This document shows positions 11,579 to 22,221 of a DNA stretch of 64,000 bases, piece by piece; the stretch's first letter is position 1; each line of letters starts with the position of its first letter. The position numbers were made by a program, and so were the translations under genes. This stretch comes from Garcia nutans (Eukaryota; Streptophyta; Magnoliopsida; Malpighiales; Euphorbiaceae): assembly GCA_947685225.1 (NCBI GenBank), contig CANTUV010000033.1, positions 57,079,001 through 57,143,000 of the forward strand, written 5' to 3'. The notes below the pieces were generated by a model that had not been told where the DNA came from, did not search any database, and saw nothing but the letters and a program-made list of their open reading frames with translations.

Positions 11579-13387
11579 CTACTTTTGAGAGTTAGGACTT
11601 TCCATGGCTTGATGAAAGTTGATCGGATCATCTTCCATCACTCCAATGTCAACCTCATGTTCTTGGAGAAATACAATATAATCATCTGGTATTGCATTCC
11701 TTCTCTCTCTAGTGGATCTTCTTAATGGCAATATTTCTTGAGGTTGTAGAGTTTGTTCTTCTGGAACAATTTCTTTAACTTGAGTGGGAGATTCAATGAC
11801 ATTGTCTGGAATTGCATCTTGAACAATATCAGGTATGGAGTATTGTTCTTGATTATTGTCAAGAGCAATTAAAGGAATATTTACATATTCCTCTTCAAAG
11901 TCAAAGTCTTTAACTCTTTCTCCCCTTGCAAACTCAACATCCTCAAAAAATCGGGCATTTCCCGTCTCAAATATAGCCTTAGTTGTGGGATCATAAAATT
12001 TGTAACCCCTGGATCTTTCAGAATATCCAATAAAGTAACAACTGACAGTTCTTGAGTCCAGTTTCTTTTCATTTGGCCTGTAAGGCCTTGCCTCAGCTGG
12101 ACATCTCCATATATGCAAATGCTTAAGACTAGGCTTTTTACCTGTCCAAAGTTCATATGGAGTTTTTGCAGTTGCCTTAGTTGGAACTCTATTGAGTATA
12201 TAAGCTGCAGTCTTTAATGCCTCTCCCCAGAGTGATTCTGGTAAGGTAGAATGACTAATCATACTCCTTACCATATCATTAAGTGTTCTGTTTCGTCTTT
12301 CAGCTACACCATTCATAGTGGGTGAACCAGGCATGGTGTACTGTGGGACAATACCACATTCCTCTAGGAATTTCGCAAATGGGCCTGGACATTGTTCACC
12401 TGAACCGTCATATCTACCATAGTATTCACCACCACGGTCAGATCTAACGCTTTTAATCCTTTTGTTGAGTTGGTTCTCAACTTCAGCCTTATAACTTTTG
12501 AACATGTCCAGGGATTGCGATTTCTCATGTAAGAGATAAAGGTAGCCATATCGTGTAAAATCGTCTATGAACGAAATAAAGTATTGTTGTCCATTCCAAG
12601 AAGCCTTAGGGAATGGACCACAAATATCTGTGTGTATTAGTTCTAAGACGTTTGATTTCATGTTGGCACCAAATCTCCGCACATTTGTTTGTTTTCCCTT
12701 GATACAGTTTATACACACATCAAAATCTGTAAAATCAAGGGGATCAAGAATACCGTCAGACACAAGTCTCTCAATTCTCTTTTTAGAGATGTGACCTAGT
12801 CTCTTGTGCCATAACGAAGCTAAATTCTCATTTGTTAATTTGCGTTTTATGCCTATTGTATTAATAGACAAGGATTCATGAAATGAAGCAACTGTATCAA
12901 TCATATATAGATTATCATGACCAGACAAAGAACCGGAACCAAATAAATTTGAATTTTGAAAAAGACTAAATTTTCCATCTCCAAATGAGCAAGAAAAACC
13001 AAATTTGTCCAATACAGAAACATAAATCAAATTCCGTCTAAAAGACGGTACAACAAAAGTCTCATTCAAATCCAAATAAAGTCCAGTTCTTAATAATAAT
13101 TTAAATGTCCCAATTGCTTCAACTTCAATCTCCTGTCCGTTGCCAACGTAGATGTATCTTTCAACATCATTAGGCTTTCGGTAACTCAGGCAACCCTGCA
13201 TAGACACACTGATGTGAGTTGTTGCACCAGAATCTATCCACCATGTGTGTCTAGGCACAGAAGTCAAATTAACCTCTGAACAAACAAAATTAAGAAGCTT
13301 ACCCTTTTTCACACGCCATGCATGATAATTGGTACAATGCTTCTTAACATGACCTGGAGCACCACAGAAGAAACAAGTAATCTGATT
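11579..13387 (-). CDS. Copia polyprotein, zinc knuckle, protease and integrase part
   Basis: The segment lies between two in-frame stops, TAA at 13388-13390 and TAG at 11579-11581. It opens with a CX2CX4HX4C zinc knuckle (CFFCGAPGHVKKHC, 13342-13383) that normally ends Gag. The aspartic protease motif WWIDSGATTHIS follows, then the pre-integrase HHCC region (LWHKRLGHIS ... CINCIKGK). The integrase core has LIHTDICGPF, RSDRGGEY and NGVAERRNRTL, supplying the D, D and E residues. The C-terminal part is acidic and of low conservation, as usual between integrase and reverse transcriptase. All parts are in the same frame as Gag and RT, so no frameshifts separate the blocks. Confidence 0.9.
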   Translation of the reverse strand, partial: NQITCFFCGAPGHVKKHCTNYHAWRVKKGKLLNFVCSEVNLTSVPRHTWWIDSGATTHISVSMQGCLSYRKPNDVERYIYVGNGQEIEVEAIGTFKLLLRTGLYLDLNETFVVPSFRRNLIYVSVLDKFGFSCSFGDGKFSLFQNSNLFGSGSLSGHDNLYMIDTVASFHESLSINTIGIKRKLTNENLASLWHKRLGHISKKRIERLVSDGILDPLDFTDFDVCINCIKGKQTNVRRFGANMKSNVLELIHTDICGPFPKASWNGQQYFISFIDDFTRYGYLYLLHEKSQSLDMFKSYKAEVENQLNKRIKSVRSDRGGEYYGRYDGSGEQCPGPFAKFLEECGIVPQYTMPGSPTMNGVAERRNRTLNDMVRSMISHSTLPESLWGEALKTAAYILNRVPTKATAKTPYELWTGKKPSLKHLHIWRCPAEARPYRPNEKKLDSRTVSCYFIGYSERSRGYKFYDPTTKAIFETGNARFFEDVEFARGERVKDFDFEEEYVNIPLIALDNNQEQYSIPDIVQDAIPDNVIESPTQVKEIVPEEQTLQPQEILPLRRSTRERRNAIPDDYIVFLQEHEVDIGVMEDDPINFHQAMESPNSQK

Positions 13388-14140
13388 TTATTCCTTATTT
13401 TGTTTCTTTTGTGGCGCTTCTGCAGCTTCCTTATTTTTCTTTCTTTTATTGTCTTTCCTTTTGTCCTTAGAAGTGGAAGCTAAATGAGCACTTGGTATCT
13501 TTTCTTGCTTCATTCTATCCTCTTCCTGAACACAGTGTGAGATGAGCTCATTAAGTGACCAAGATTCCTTTTGGCAATTATAGCTCACCTTAAACTGGCT
13601 AAACTGTGCTGGAAGAGATATCAAAACCAAATGCACTAACAAGTCCTCAGACAAGGTCAAGTTAAGTGCTTTTAACTTTGAAGCAAGATGTGACATTTCC
13701 ATAATGTACTCCCTTATGTTTCCTTTACCTGTATACCTCATAGAGATAAGTTTTGCTAAGATTGTACTAGTTTCAGCCTTTTCATTCTTAGCAAATCTTT
13801 TCTCTATATCCTCAAGGAAACCCTTAGCAGTATCCACTTGATCAGACATAGTGCCCCTAAAAGCTTCTGGAACAGCACGCTTAATGATCATAAGACTTAT
13901 GCGATTAGACCTTTCCCACTTTTCCATCTCCCTCTTTTCCTCAGAGGTACTCTTATCAGTAAGATCATCGGGTTTCGGAACTTTAATCGCATAGTCTAGA
14001 TCCATGACTCCGAGAGTGATAAGTACGCTCTCTTGCCATGCCTTAAAATTTGTGCCATTTAACATAGGAACCGAATTAATATTGGCAGAAATATTAGCTA
14101 CGGTAGCATTAACTGAATTCAAAACAAAACAAACAATCAA
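13388..14140 (-). CDS. Copia Gag capsid part
   Basis: The product resembles the plant Copia Gag (UBN2-type) family: LNGTNFKAWQESV near the N-terminus, then LISMRYTGKGNIREYIMEM, LVHLVLISLPAQFSQFKVSYN and WSLNELISHCVQEE. A basic lysine-rich tail precedes the stop at 13388-13390, which cuts the chain just before its zinc knuckle. There is no obvious ATG at the upstream end; the coordinate given is only where the open frame becomes readable, and the true initiator is unresolved. The protein would package element RNA. Confidence 0.85.
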   Translation of the reverse strand: MIVCFVLNSVNATVANISANINSVPMLNGTNFKAWQESVLITLGVMDLDYAIKVPKPDDLTDKSTSEEKREMEKWERSNRISLMIIKRAVPEAFRGTMSDQVDTAKGFLEDIEKRFAKNEKAETSTILAKLISMRYTGKGNIREYIMEMSHLASKLKALNLTLSEDLLVHLVLISLPAQFSQFKVSYNCQKESWSLNELISHCVQEEDRMKQEKIPSAHLASTSKDKRKDNKRKKNKEAAEAPQKKQNKE

Positions 14141-14771
14141 TATACTAACATATTTCCAAAGTATAACTGAAGTTGAATAATAAATTTAAATAATGGTAAA
14201 TCCCATCTCAAGATACCGGACACTCCATTAAAATTTTATCTTTGGATAAAATATTAACTTGCAAGTGGTATCTTGGCGTAGCAATTAAATATTGATGATA
14301 AATTAACATGCCAAATAATATATCCTCCTTTGGGCTGATTTATTGCTCACATGTAAAACCAAATAATCATCACATATTTATCACCACAAGAGCATATGTG
14401 ATTATGTTGAATATAAACTTTCCTTTGGGCCAATTTATATTCACATTAGTCACACACACTTAACTCTTTATATATTTAAAATAAATTAATCTCCACTAAG
14501 TTCACTTTGGCGAGCCTTATTGTGTCAATCAATTTATCTCAATATATATATATAATCTTTCTATTATTTAAATCTAAAATTCCCAAAATCCAAAATTAAT
14601 TGATAAAATATATTTAATCAATGTCCAAACATGTCAAATACATCTTTTTCTAAATTTCAACATGTAATAATTAATGGGACCTATATGAAGAAAATATTTC
14701 AACATATCCACAAAACCACAAACATATACTATACAAATCACAACTCAAGTTAACCAAAACACATATCCATA

Positions 14772-14845
14772 AATGAACCAAGTCTTAATCCATATCCAAA
14801 ACAACAATAATGAACCAAGTCTTAATCCATATCCAAAACAACAAT
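14772..14845. repeat. Two-copy 37-bp tandem repeat in the Copia leader
   Basis: The phrase beginning TGAACCAAGTCTTAATCC recurs at 14774 and 14811, a period of 37 bp with no visible differences. It lies in the untranslated leader between the primer-binding site and Gag. Confidence 0.9.
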
Positions 14846-14880
14846 AAAATAACTTGAATCTCAATGATTAAACATGAAAA

Positions 14881-14892
14881 GCTCTGATACCA
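14881..14892 (-). other. Copia primer-binding site
   Basis: The minus strand reads TGGTATCAGAGC, complementary to the 3' end of plant initiator methionine tRNA. It lies 2 nt inside the 5' LTR, which fixes the element's orientation. Confidence 0.95.
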
Positions 14893-14894
14893 AT

Positions 14895-15467
14895 TGTAGG
14901 ATCAAAATCTATTGATGAAAACCATCATCAATCCAAGATCGTTCATGTTCAATCATCAAGAATAGTTAAATAAAACTAAAAACGGAAGCGTACCTGAATC
15001 CATATGGAAGATCTGAATCCTTAGCCTTATGGTTTTGATCTTCCAAATTGATGTGTTTGAGGGGTTTTAGTTTTTTAGAGAAATCTCTTCTATCTTAAGA
15101 CTTTAGAAATCTTTGCTTTTATAAGATTTTAGAAATCTTAGCTCTTAAGACTTCTTCCTCTCTCTTTATCTTATATATGATGGGATATATATAAGAAGAA
15201 ACTCAAACACATAATTTGTGGACCATAACCCTAATGTCTTTATTTCTAATTTAGCCCATCATAAAATTAGAAATTACATTAAAGTATCTACACATATAGA
15301 CCCATACTTTACAACCTTAAATATGTCCATAATTAACCTAAACCAAATTAGATCACTTTAATATTTGGGCCAAACCTTTTATGATAGTATATATATATGA
15401 CATAAAATTATTTTAACCTAATGTTATATTTAATGTATAAATATTAGTCCATATAAATAATCCAACA
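14895..15467 (-). repeat. Copia 5' LTR
   Basis: This 573-bp TG...CA repeat is almost identical to 9042-9614 and is followed by the matching GATGA target duplication. On the minus strand it precedes the primer-binding site and Gag, so it would contain the promoter. Confidence 0.95.
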
Positions 15468-16211
15468 GATGAATGATTACTTGTTTGAGATGCTAGATTA
15501 ATTTGAACAGGTATGCCCATAAATCCAATTCATTTCAATTGTTTGTCTAATAAACTCATTATGTTTATGAATTGAAATCCCACATCCTACACAGAACTAA
15601 AACTCTTTCGTGAAAAATTGAAACCCAACGGAACAAAAAGAAGAAGCTAATTTAGGGGTTTAAGGACATGAGCTTATTCACTATGTTTACAGATGATAAT
15701 TCTCATAAATGGAGTGCAAGATTGGGTATAAGGAAAGTCATTGAAATTTTATTGATAGTCAAGAAAGGGAGAACAACTATTGGTACAAAATGTCACCAAA
15801 GGGATCTACCGAAGATAATTTAATCTTAAGTCGTGCAAATACCATGTCCATATTTAAAAATTATTCTGCAACTGTAAAAGATACCAAAAAATTACTCCAA
15901 GGATATAATATAAATGACAAATTATCTTTAGAAACATTATGATATATTAATTTATGAGACTGACTGGTTATACTTAGATTTGCATTCTAGAGGTTGAAAA
16001 AAAAAATGAAAAAATCAATTTAGATTTCGAGATTGACAACAAGATAATTTTTCTGAAGAATGATGCATAAGAAATTAATCAGCTCCACCATTTTACAGGC
16101 ATAAGAGGAGGTTTATTTCCTTTAGCCATCATTCTATGATGAAAGAGGGAAATGCTCAGTTGTTCCATGAAAACCTTACTTCTCCAGGTATTCTTATATT
16201 TCACTTTATGT

Positions 16212-16251
16212 CTTGGTATAATGGTACTGGTCATTATACCATTATACCAAG
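16212..16251. repeat. Perfect 15-bp inverted repeat (hairpin)
   Basis: CTTGGTATAATGGTA and its exact reverse complement are separated by a 10-nt loop. Nearly the same 20-odd bases (GGTATTCTTATATTNCACTTTA) flank it on both sides, at about 16187 and 16251, suggesting a local duplication with inversion inside the Helitron-like element. Confidence 0.85.
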
Positions 16252-17749
16252 GTATTCTTATATTGCACTTTAAGCCCTGGAGTGGTTATATATACACTCC
16301 ATTTTAGTTTTGTTTGGATGGCAGCAATGTATAAGAGCTTGCATACCTCTCTTTGTTTTCTGAATTAGGTTGACTTAGTGTGTGCATATATAGCTTATAT
16401 ATATATATAGCTTAACCATGTTATAGAATGTGAATATATTATTATTTTTAGGTACTTTCATTTATTGTATTCTGATCATATTTTATATATTTTGTGATAA
16501 TTGGCTAGAATGCGGTTAGATATCGTGATGAAGTAAAGAAAATTTCACCATATTCCCTTTTAAAAATGTTCAAGTGATGCAACAACCTTGGTATGTCAAC
16601 AATCATAATATTGTAGTAGTGTTATTGTTGTTTAGAAATATTATATTTTGTACTGGCTATTTTCATACGATTATATATAATTTATCTCTTTTTTTTTCTA
16701 AGTTCATTATTATTTATTATTGGGTATGTAATTATTTTGTTCTATAGATTCTTGATCAGTATAGTTAATTCTGGCCTAGATCCATAACTTAAATAATTGA
16801 AGTCATTTCTGGCATTCTAAAAAATAAAAGGCTTTAAGGACCACTTTTGAAAACAGGACCATGGGTAGTATTTTTTTAAAGATTAAATGGTAAGTTTGTG
16901 GGTGACCTATCTGAAATCTATGGAGTAAAGGGGAGGATACATACAAGATTGCTACTTCTTTTATTGTCCAATTGGGATTTGATTTCTCTACTTGACATTT
17001 GGTTAGACATGCAGCCTGCTGATATGCACAGACTTGGTAAGATATTATAGAATGTTGCTCACTTGGTAGGAAAAAGATAAGCAATAGAAATTTAAATACA
17101 CTGACATGAGATTGGTCGAACAAAATTTAGTAGAAATTTACTTTTGGGTTGTTTCTTACATATAAATTCAATTCTTGAGGAAAAAGTCTTTGTATCATAG
17201 CAATGAGAATATTAGAAGTCATAAAAACTCCGATAATTCTATTAATATACAAATTGAATATTGTATAAACCTTGACTGTCTATATCATTTCAAATGACAA
17301 TGGATTATTTTGTTACTTAATTTGTAATTATATTGTATTATATAATTTTTTGAAATGGGGTAGACTGTTTTTTCCACGTCAAACTTTTTGCAACTTTGTA
17401 TTATATATCGTATTATATAATTTTGTTTTGCAACTTTTTTTTGAAGGATTTCTTTAATATCTTTCTTCTATCTGTAAGCTAAATTCTGGTAAATCATAAA
17501 TCTTTTGTTCTCTTTTATGTAGAACAACAATACATCATGCTGCTATGTTGCTAATTTGCAGAATAATATCCTTGCATGTCTCTTCAGAATTCTTGCACCT
17601 TTCTAGTAATTCGTTAGTACCAAAATCTTTCTGTAAGAACTGTCTTGAGTATATCAAAATTCTTTAGCATGTTGATAAGAAATTAATCTAAATAATAAAT
17701 ATGATAAAAGATAAAATTACATCTGTGCATTGCGCGAGTCAATATCTAG

Positions 17750-18761
17750 TGTTACTGTATAATCTTGCTTTTAAGTAAATTATAATATCTAATTAACCCT
17801 TCTCTTTAATATTACCATTAAAACTAAAAAAAATTCTCTTCAATTTTTATTTAACTATATATATATATACATATATATATAGATTTTTATTCTCTTAAAA
17901 AGCAAAGAGATGAAAGCTCTCTAATACCGTTTAAGAGATGTCAAATTTAATTTGGATAAATCATTAGAATCAGTTGGGCTTTTTTAACATTTTAACAATC
18001 CAAATTATTCACGAATTGTAAATGGGCTTCCTTCACACAAATATTGTCCATAACTTGCTTGCTTAGAATGTATGGAATTTTCAATTATATGCAATCATAT
18101 TGCACTAAATTAATTAATTCAATTTGTTTATACAATTTGAGTTTGAAAAATATTAGAATTTTAAAAAAATAATCCTGAAAATGCTAATTTTTTTTATTAT
18201 AAATTAGAGTAGGAGATTCAATTTATGAAAAGGTGTATGATATATACAATGTAAGAAGCGAGATCATGACAAAGAAATTTTAAATTGATCCTTTATGAGT
18301 TATGATTATTATATGAGAATATTAAGATTACAATACCGATACATATTGACATACTGGGTGTTATTTATGTGCTATGAGCAATCAAACTATGATGGTAAAT
18401 TGTGTTTTATTGTGATGGAATTGAAGTTCATTGACTAATCATGCAAATTTTTTTTATGGACTGTTCAAAAAAAATCTTTTTTATGGTAACAGTTGAAATA
18501 TTGACGAATTGACAAATGGAAAAATAGAAAAATAACTAACAGACGAGAGAAGTAACTCACTGGCGAGTCAAATTTCTAATATCCTCTCCCATGAAGATTG
18601 AAATATGGTATTAATTATCAAATTTTCTGATCAACTGTGACATATGATCATTCGTCAACAAATTTACATGTGACATGTGATCATGCGTCATCCTCAACTT
18701 CCCTACACTATATATTATGGGACAGAGTGAGGGTTCGATCGAAGCAGAGTAGTCGAGAAAT
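17750..18761. promoter_or_regulatory. 5' flank and promoter of AKR1
   Basis: The 280 bp or so before the AKR1 start are clearly homologous to the AKR2 upstream region, so the promoter was duplicated with the gene. A TATA box (CTATATATTA, about 18709-18718) lies about 45 bp before the ATG. A TGCGTCA motif (18684-18690, a TGACG-type bZIP half-site in reverse) and CATGTGACATGTGATCATG (from 18667) lie about 75-95 bp upstream. AKR2 has a CACGTG G-box where this copy has CATGTG. The region left of about 18480 is AT-rich with no gene. Confidence 0.6.
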
Positions 18762-21545
18762 ATGGCAGATCAGAACCAAAGAGTCGTAATTCCAAGAGTG
18801 AAACTGGGTAATCATGGATTTGAGGTAAAACCCATTTCATTTTCTGCAATTATAAATTTTGATTCTTTATGTTGCCCTTTTTGCCATTTGTTTACTGATG
18901 ACTTAAGAAAAAATTTTCTTTATTCAAATCAGAAGTTGCAAAATACAAGAATAAGTAATTGATTTTCAAAGTGTTTATTAAAATTCGTTGTCCCATCAGT
19001 GAAAATCTAAATGCTATTTTTTTAAAATTTCTTATCTTCTTCAACTGTTGGTTTCCTTATGCTTTTTCCTCTGTGTATATGGTGTTTTTCTTTATGTCTG
19101 AATTTAATGGAAATGTCGAATGAATTGAATTTTATAAAATCTCAGTTTCCAAACAAGGGAATAAAGTCGAATATATAATTTTATGCCTTCTTTCGAGGGA
19201 AGAGGGAATTTATGCGTGCCAGAGAAGGGAAATGTGGATTATCTTCTCATGCTTGTATGTATTCATGAACTTTTTCAGGTATCAAAGTTAGGCTTTGGAT
19301 GTATGGGGCTTTCTGGTGCGTACAATGCCCCTGTCCCTGAAGAGGCTGGCATTTCAATTATTAAGGAAGCATTTGATAGAGGAATAAAATTTTTTGACAC
19401 AGCTGATGTTTATGGACCTCACACCAATGAAGTCTTGGTTGGGAAGACAAGTGTCAAAATATACTATCTTGTTTGATTTTTTTAGCTCAAATCCTAGGAA
19501 GATGTTCTCTGGTTGCAAAGTAATAAAGTGCTATGATGCATACTCATTGAAAAATTGAGAAAGGTGCCAAAAAAAAGTCCATTTTTTAGCCTCATTAAGA
19601 TACCCAAGAATTATGGCCTTATTAGATTTGAAATTTCTGGACTAGTTTTATAGTTAACTGGTTAATGATTTAGTCCCTTTTGTTTTTCTTTTATACACTA
19701 TCTATGGAGCACAGGCTGCTAGTTTTCTCATGCTAGTGGACTAGTCGCTTGTGCATATGCATTCAGTTGTTGAATGCCAAAACCATATTGCACTGGATGC
19801 CTTTTTGGTATCATCTCATTAAATTTCAAAGCATTGTTTAGTTTCCAAAAACTCATGGACGAGGTTTGCTATCACTGAGCGAGGGAAATTTTTGCCCATT
19901 TATTAATGGGTTTATTTATGTTGTGAATTAAAAGAGGGTGAGCCATGACCAAAAAGAATTGTGGATAGGAAGAGCATAGGTTCACATAATCACACCATGT
20001 AGTATTATGAAACCAACATATTTAGCTGTGAGAGAAGCCTGTTCAGAAGTACTGCAAATTAACACAAAACAAGAAGTCTTTTACTCCAGCATGAAATTGA
20101 AGTAGATCTGATATACAGTAAGTATTTTCATTTTAAAGTCAAACTCTACAATGCTTATGTATTGCAGGCACTAAAACAATTGCCTAGAGAAAAGATCCAG
20201 TTGGCAACAAAGTTCGGTGTTGTTATCCAGAACTTTGATTTTAGAGGTGCTTCAGTTAAGGGAACTCCTGAATATGTTCGTGCATGCTGTGAGGCTAGCC
20301 TAAAGCGTCTTGACACAGAATATATTGATCTCTATTATCAGCATCGAGTAGACACTTCACTACCAATAGAGGAACCTGTATAGCACTGTTTTTTCTCCTT
20401 ATTTCAGAAACACTTCATATTGATGGCATGCATCCTTTCTTTTGGAAGGAAATTGTGTAGATCTCATATCTTGTTATTTCTGATTAAAAAAATTAAACTT
20501 TGGGATGTAGATGGGAGAACTCAAGAAGTTAGTAGAAGAAGGAAAAATTAAGTACATTGGATTATCTGAGGCAGGTCCTGACACAATAAAGAGGGTACAT
20601 GCGCTTCATCCCATTACCGGAGTGCAAATGGAATGGTCACTTTGGACTCGTGACATTGAGGAAGAAGTAATTCCACTTTGCAGGTATTTCTATACTTGCG
20701 ATTCCACATAAAAATTGATTTATAAATGAAAAAGAACCTTGACCTCCTATATACGGGGTCTTCCTGAAACAAGCTAAATGCGTTTTTTTTTTTTTTTCAT
20801 TCATTTCTTTCTCTTTTGAAAATCTTGTTCTGTCCACATTCTTTTACTATATACGAGGGTACTTGACAAAGCATGCAGGAACTTGGAATTGCGGTAGTTG
20901 CTTATAGCCCTCTCGGTCGTGGTTTTTTTGGTGGAAAAGCAGCTGTAGAGAGTCTGCATTCAGAGAGTTCACTGGTACGAGTATTTGTTAAAAAGTTTAA
21001 TACTTGAATACTCTTTCAAACTGAGCTTTGCACTCAATTTTTTTATGGCAATACCTGTTTCTTGTTGCATATTTGAATGAACGTACTCGGTAACTAATTA
21101 ACGACCTACTTTGATTTATATTCAGAAAAATCATCCAAGGTTTGCTGAAGAAAATATTGAAATGAACAAGGTGTTTTATGCTCGAATAGAAAATTTGGCT
21201 AAAAAATATGGGGCCACTCCTGCTCAGCTTGCCCTTGCATGGGTTCTCGATCAAGGGAATGATGTGGTTCCCATCCCTGGTGAGTGAGCTTCTTCCTAAT
21301 TTTAATTTACACCTTATTGTGATTGGCTAATCTCTCCTCCTTCAAATTCATTAGGGACAAATAAGACTGATAATCTGGCTGAAAACATTGAAGCACTGAG
21401 AATCAAGTTGACAAAAGATGAGTTGAAGGAGATCTCTGATGCAGTCCCCATTGATGAAGCATCTGGATCTCGATCTTTCGATTTCAAGCAGACCTTTAAG
21501 TTTGCTAATACACCACTACCTAAAAGTGCCCAAGCAACAACCTGA
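18762..21545 (+). CDS. Aldo-keto reductase AKR1 (ATB2/perakine-reductase type), splice sites damaged
   Basis: By comparison with AKR2 the exons are 18762-18824, 19279-19446, 20168-20377, 20511-20683, about 20872-20974, 21126-21279 and 21355-21545. The product is an NADPH-dependent aldo-keto reductase of the plant AKR13-like group, with FDTADVYG (catalytic Asp and Tyr), ATKFG (Lys) and YYQHRVD (His) all present. Two junctions are abnormal. Intron 2 begins AC after GGGAAG where AKR2 has GC, so it has neither a GT nor a GC donor. At exon 5 one G is missing, so the homologous acceptor (after 20878) shifts frame and hits a TAG within six codons. The AG at 20870-20871 would restore frame with two extra residues. 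In-frame cryptic donors just upstream of 19446 would delete 3-5 residues. It may therefore be a variant gene or an early pseudogene. It has three C-terminal residues (ATT) beyond AKR2. Confidence 0.8.
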
Positions 21546-22221
21546 TGTGCATACCAGTGGGAGCAAGTTGGTGAAGCAGAACAATGAACGAGGAAATTCT
21601 CTCATGAATTGATTTACAATAATAGTTCCATTTCTAGTTATCAAATTCAGATGTGCGGTGGCAGTAGGAAACATATTGTTATATTTTGCGTATTCTCAAT
21701 GTGGAATATAAATTAATAAAACTTTTTATTGTTAGACACATTTGGTGCAAATTTTGTATAGTAATTTACTATATGAACTTTATAAGGTTAAATAAAAAGG
21801 AAATTCATGACATTAGCAGAAAATACAAGTATTGATTTTCAAAAGGTCGATGGTGCAGAGAGATAGGCATCATCAGATTTTTCTAATTCTTTTGCGTGTG
21901 AACAATTTAATGATCATATTTGACATGTGCAAAAACAAATGAAAAATTACACGTATGATCATTTAATTAATTTGAATGCGAGAAACTAAGCCATTTTTTA
22001 TATCATTATAGCATGCATCACCGGTCACTTTCTCTTTGATTCTTGTTAGATTGTTAGAAAGAGGGTTTTACGCTGTAGCAAAAACAAAACGACAACGCTT
22101 TTTGTCCGTCTATGGGGACCACACATTCTCCACCACATATCGTTTCTATTTTTGGTGTTGAACGACGACTTGCCGTTTTCTAAGGCTAGATTAAAGGACA
22201 AAGGTTCATTTTTCCACCAAA
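21546..22221. other. AKR1 3' flank
   Basis: The first 250 bp match the AKR2 3' flank and probably include the 3' UTR. The stretch 22037-22184 (around GGGTTTTACGCTGTA and CGACAACGCTTTTTGTCCGT) has a homologue at 31231-31368 behind AKR2, marking the right-hand side of the AKR1/AKR2 duplication unit. No gene is seen. Confidence 0.65.

Larger units (their letters stand above)
9042..15467 (-). mobile_element. Ty1/Copia LTR retrotransposon, nearly full length
   Basis: Two 573-bp LTRs (9042-9614 and 14895-15467), each starting TG and ending CA, flank a minus-strand gag-pol region. GATGA at 9037-9041 and 15468-15472 is a perfect 5-bp target-site duplication. A primer-binding site for initiator methionine tRNA adjoins the right (5') LTR, and a purine tract (AAGTGGGAGA on the minus strand) adjoins the left (3') LTR. 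Domain order is Gag, zinc knuckle, protease, integrase, reverse transcriptase, RNase H, which is the Copia order. By eye the LTRs differ at only about three positions, so insertion is recent. Two in-frame stops in the polyprotein mean this copy is probably not autonomous. It sits inside the Helitron-like element. Confidence 0.95.
7845..17749 (+). mobile_element. Helitron-like transposon, interrupted by a Copia element
   Basis: The left end reads TCTATATCTAATATATAAAAG after an A, and the right end reads ATATCTAG before a T. This fits Helitrons, which start TC, end CTRR and insert between A and T. Just inside the right end is an imperfect GC-rich hairpin (GTGC-ATT-GCGC at 17725-17735), another Helitron signature. 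Without the nested Copia element and its target duplication, the element is about 3.5 kb. I see no Rep/helicase coding sequence, so it would be non-autonomous. It carries a ribosomal protein S19 exon fragment at 8946-9020, consistent with gene capture. The rest of the interior (7845-8945 and 15473-17749) is T-rich and not recognisably coding. Boundaries rest on terminal motifs only; the left end could instead be the TC at 7851. Confidence 0.6.

Noticed and set aside
14895..15467. LTR considered as a separate solo LTR
   Set aside because: The matching GATGA duplication, primer site and partner LTR at 9042 show it belongs to the full element.
16803..17123. 106-codon open frame on the minus strand
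   Set aside because: It lies in the Helitron-like interior, resembles no family I know, and has no splice or promoter context.
18720..18745. GGTTCGATCGAAG, considered as a tRNA T-arm remnant
   Set aside because: No acceptor, D or anticodon arm lies nearby; it is part of the AKR 5' leader and is also present in AKR2.
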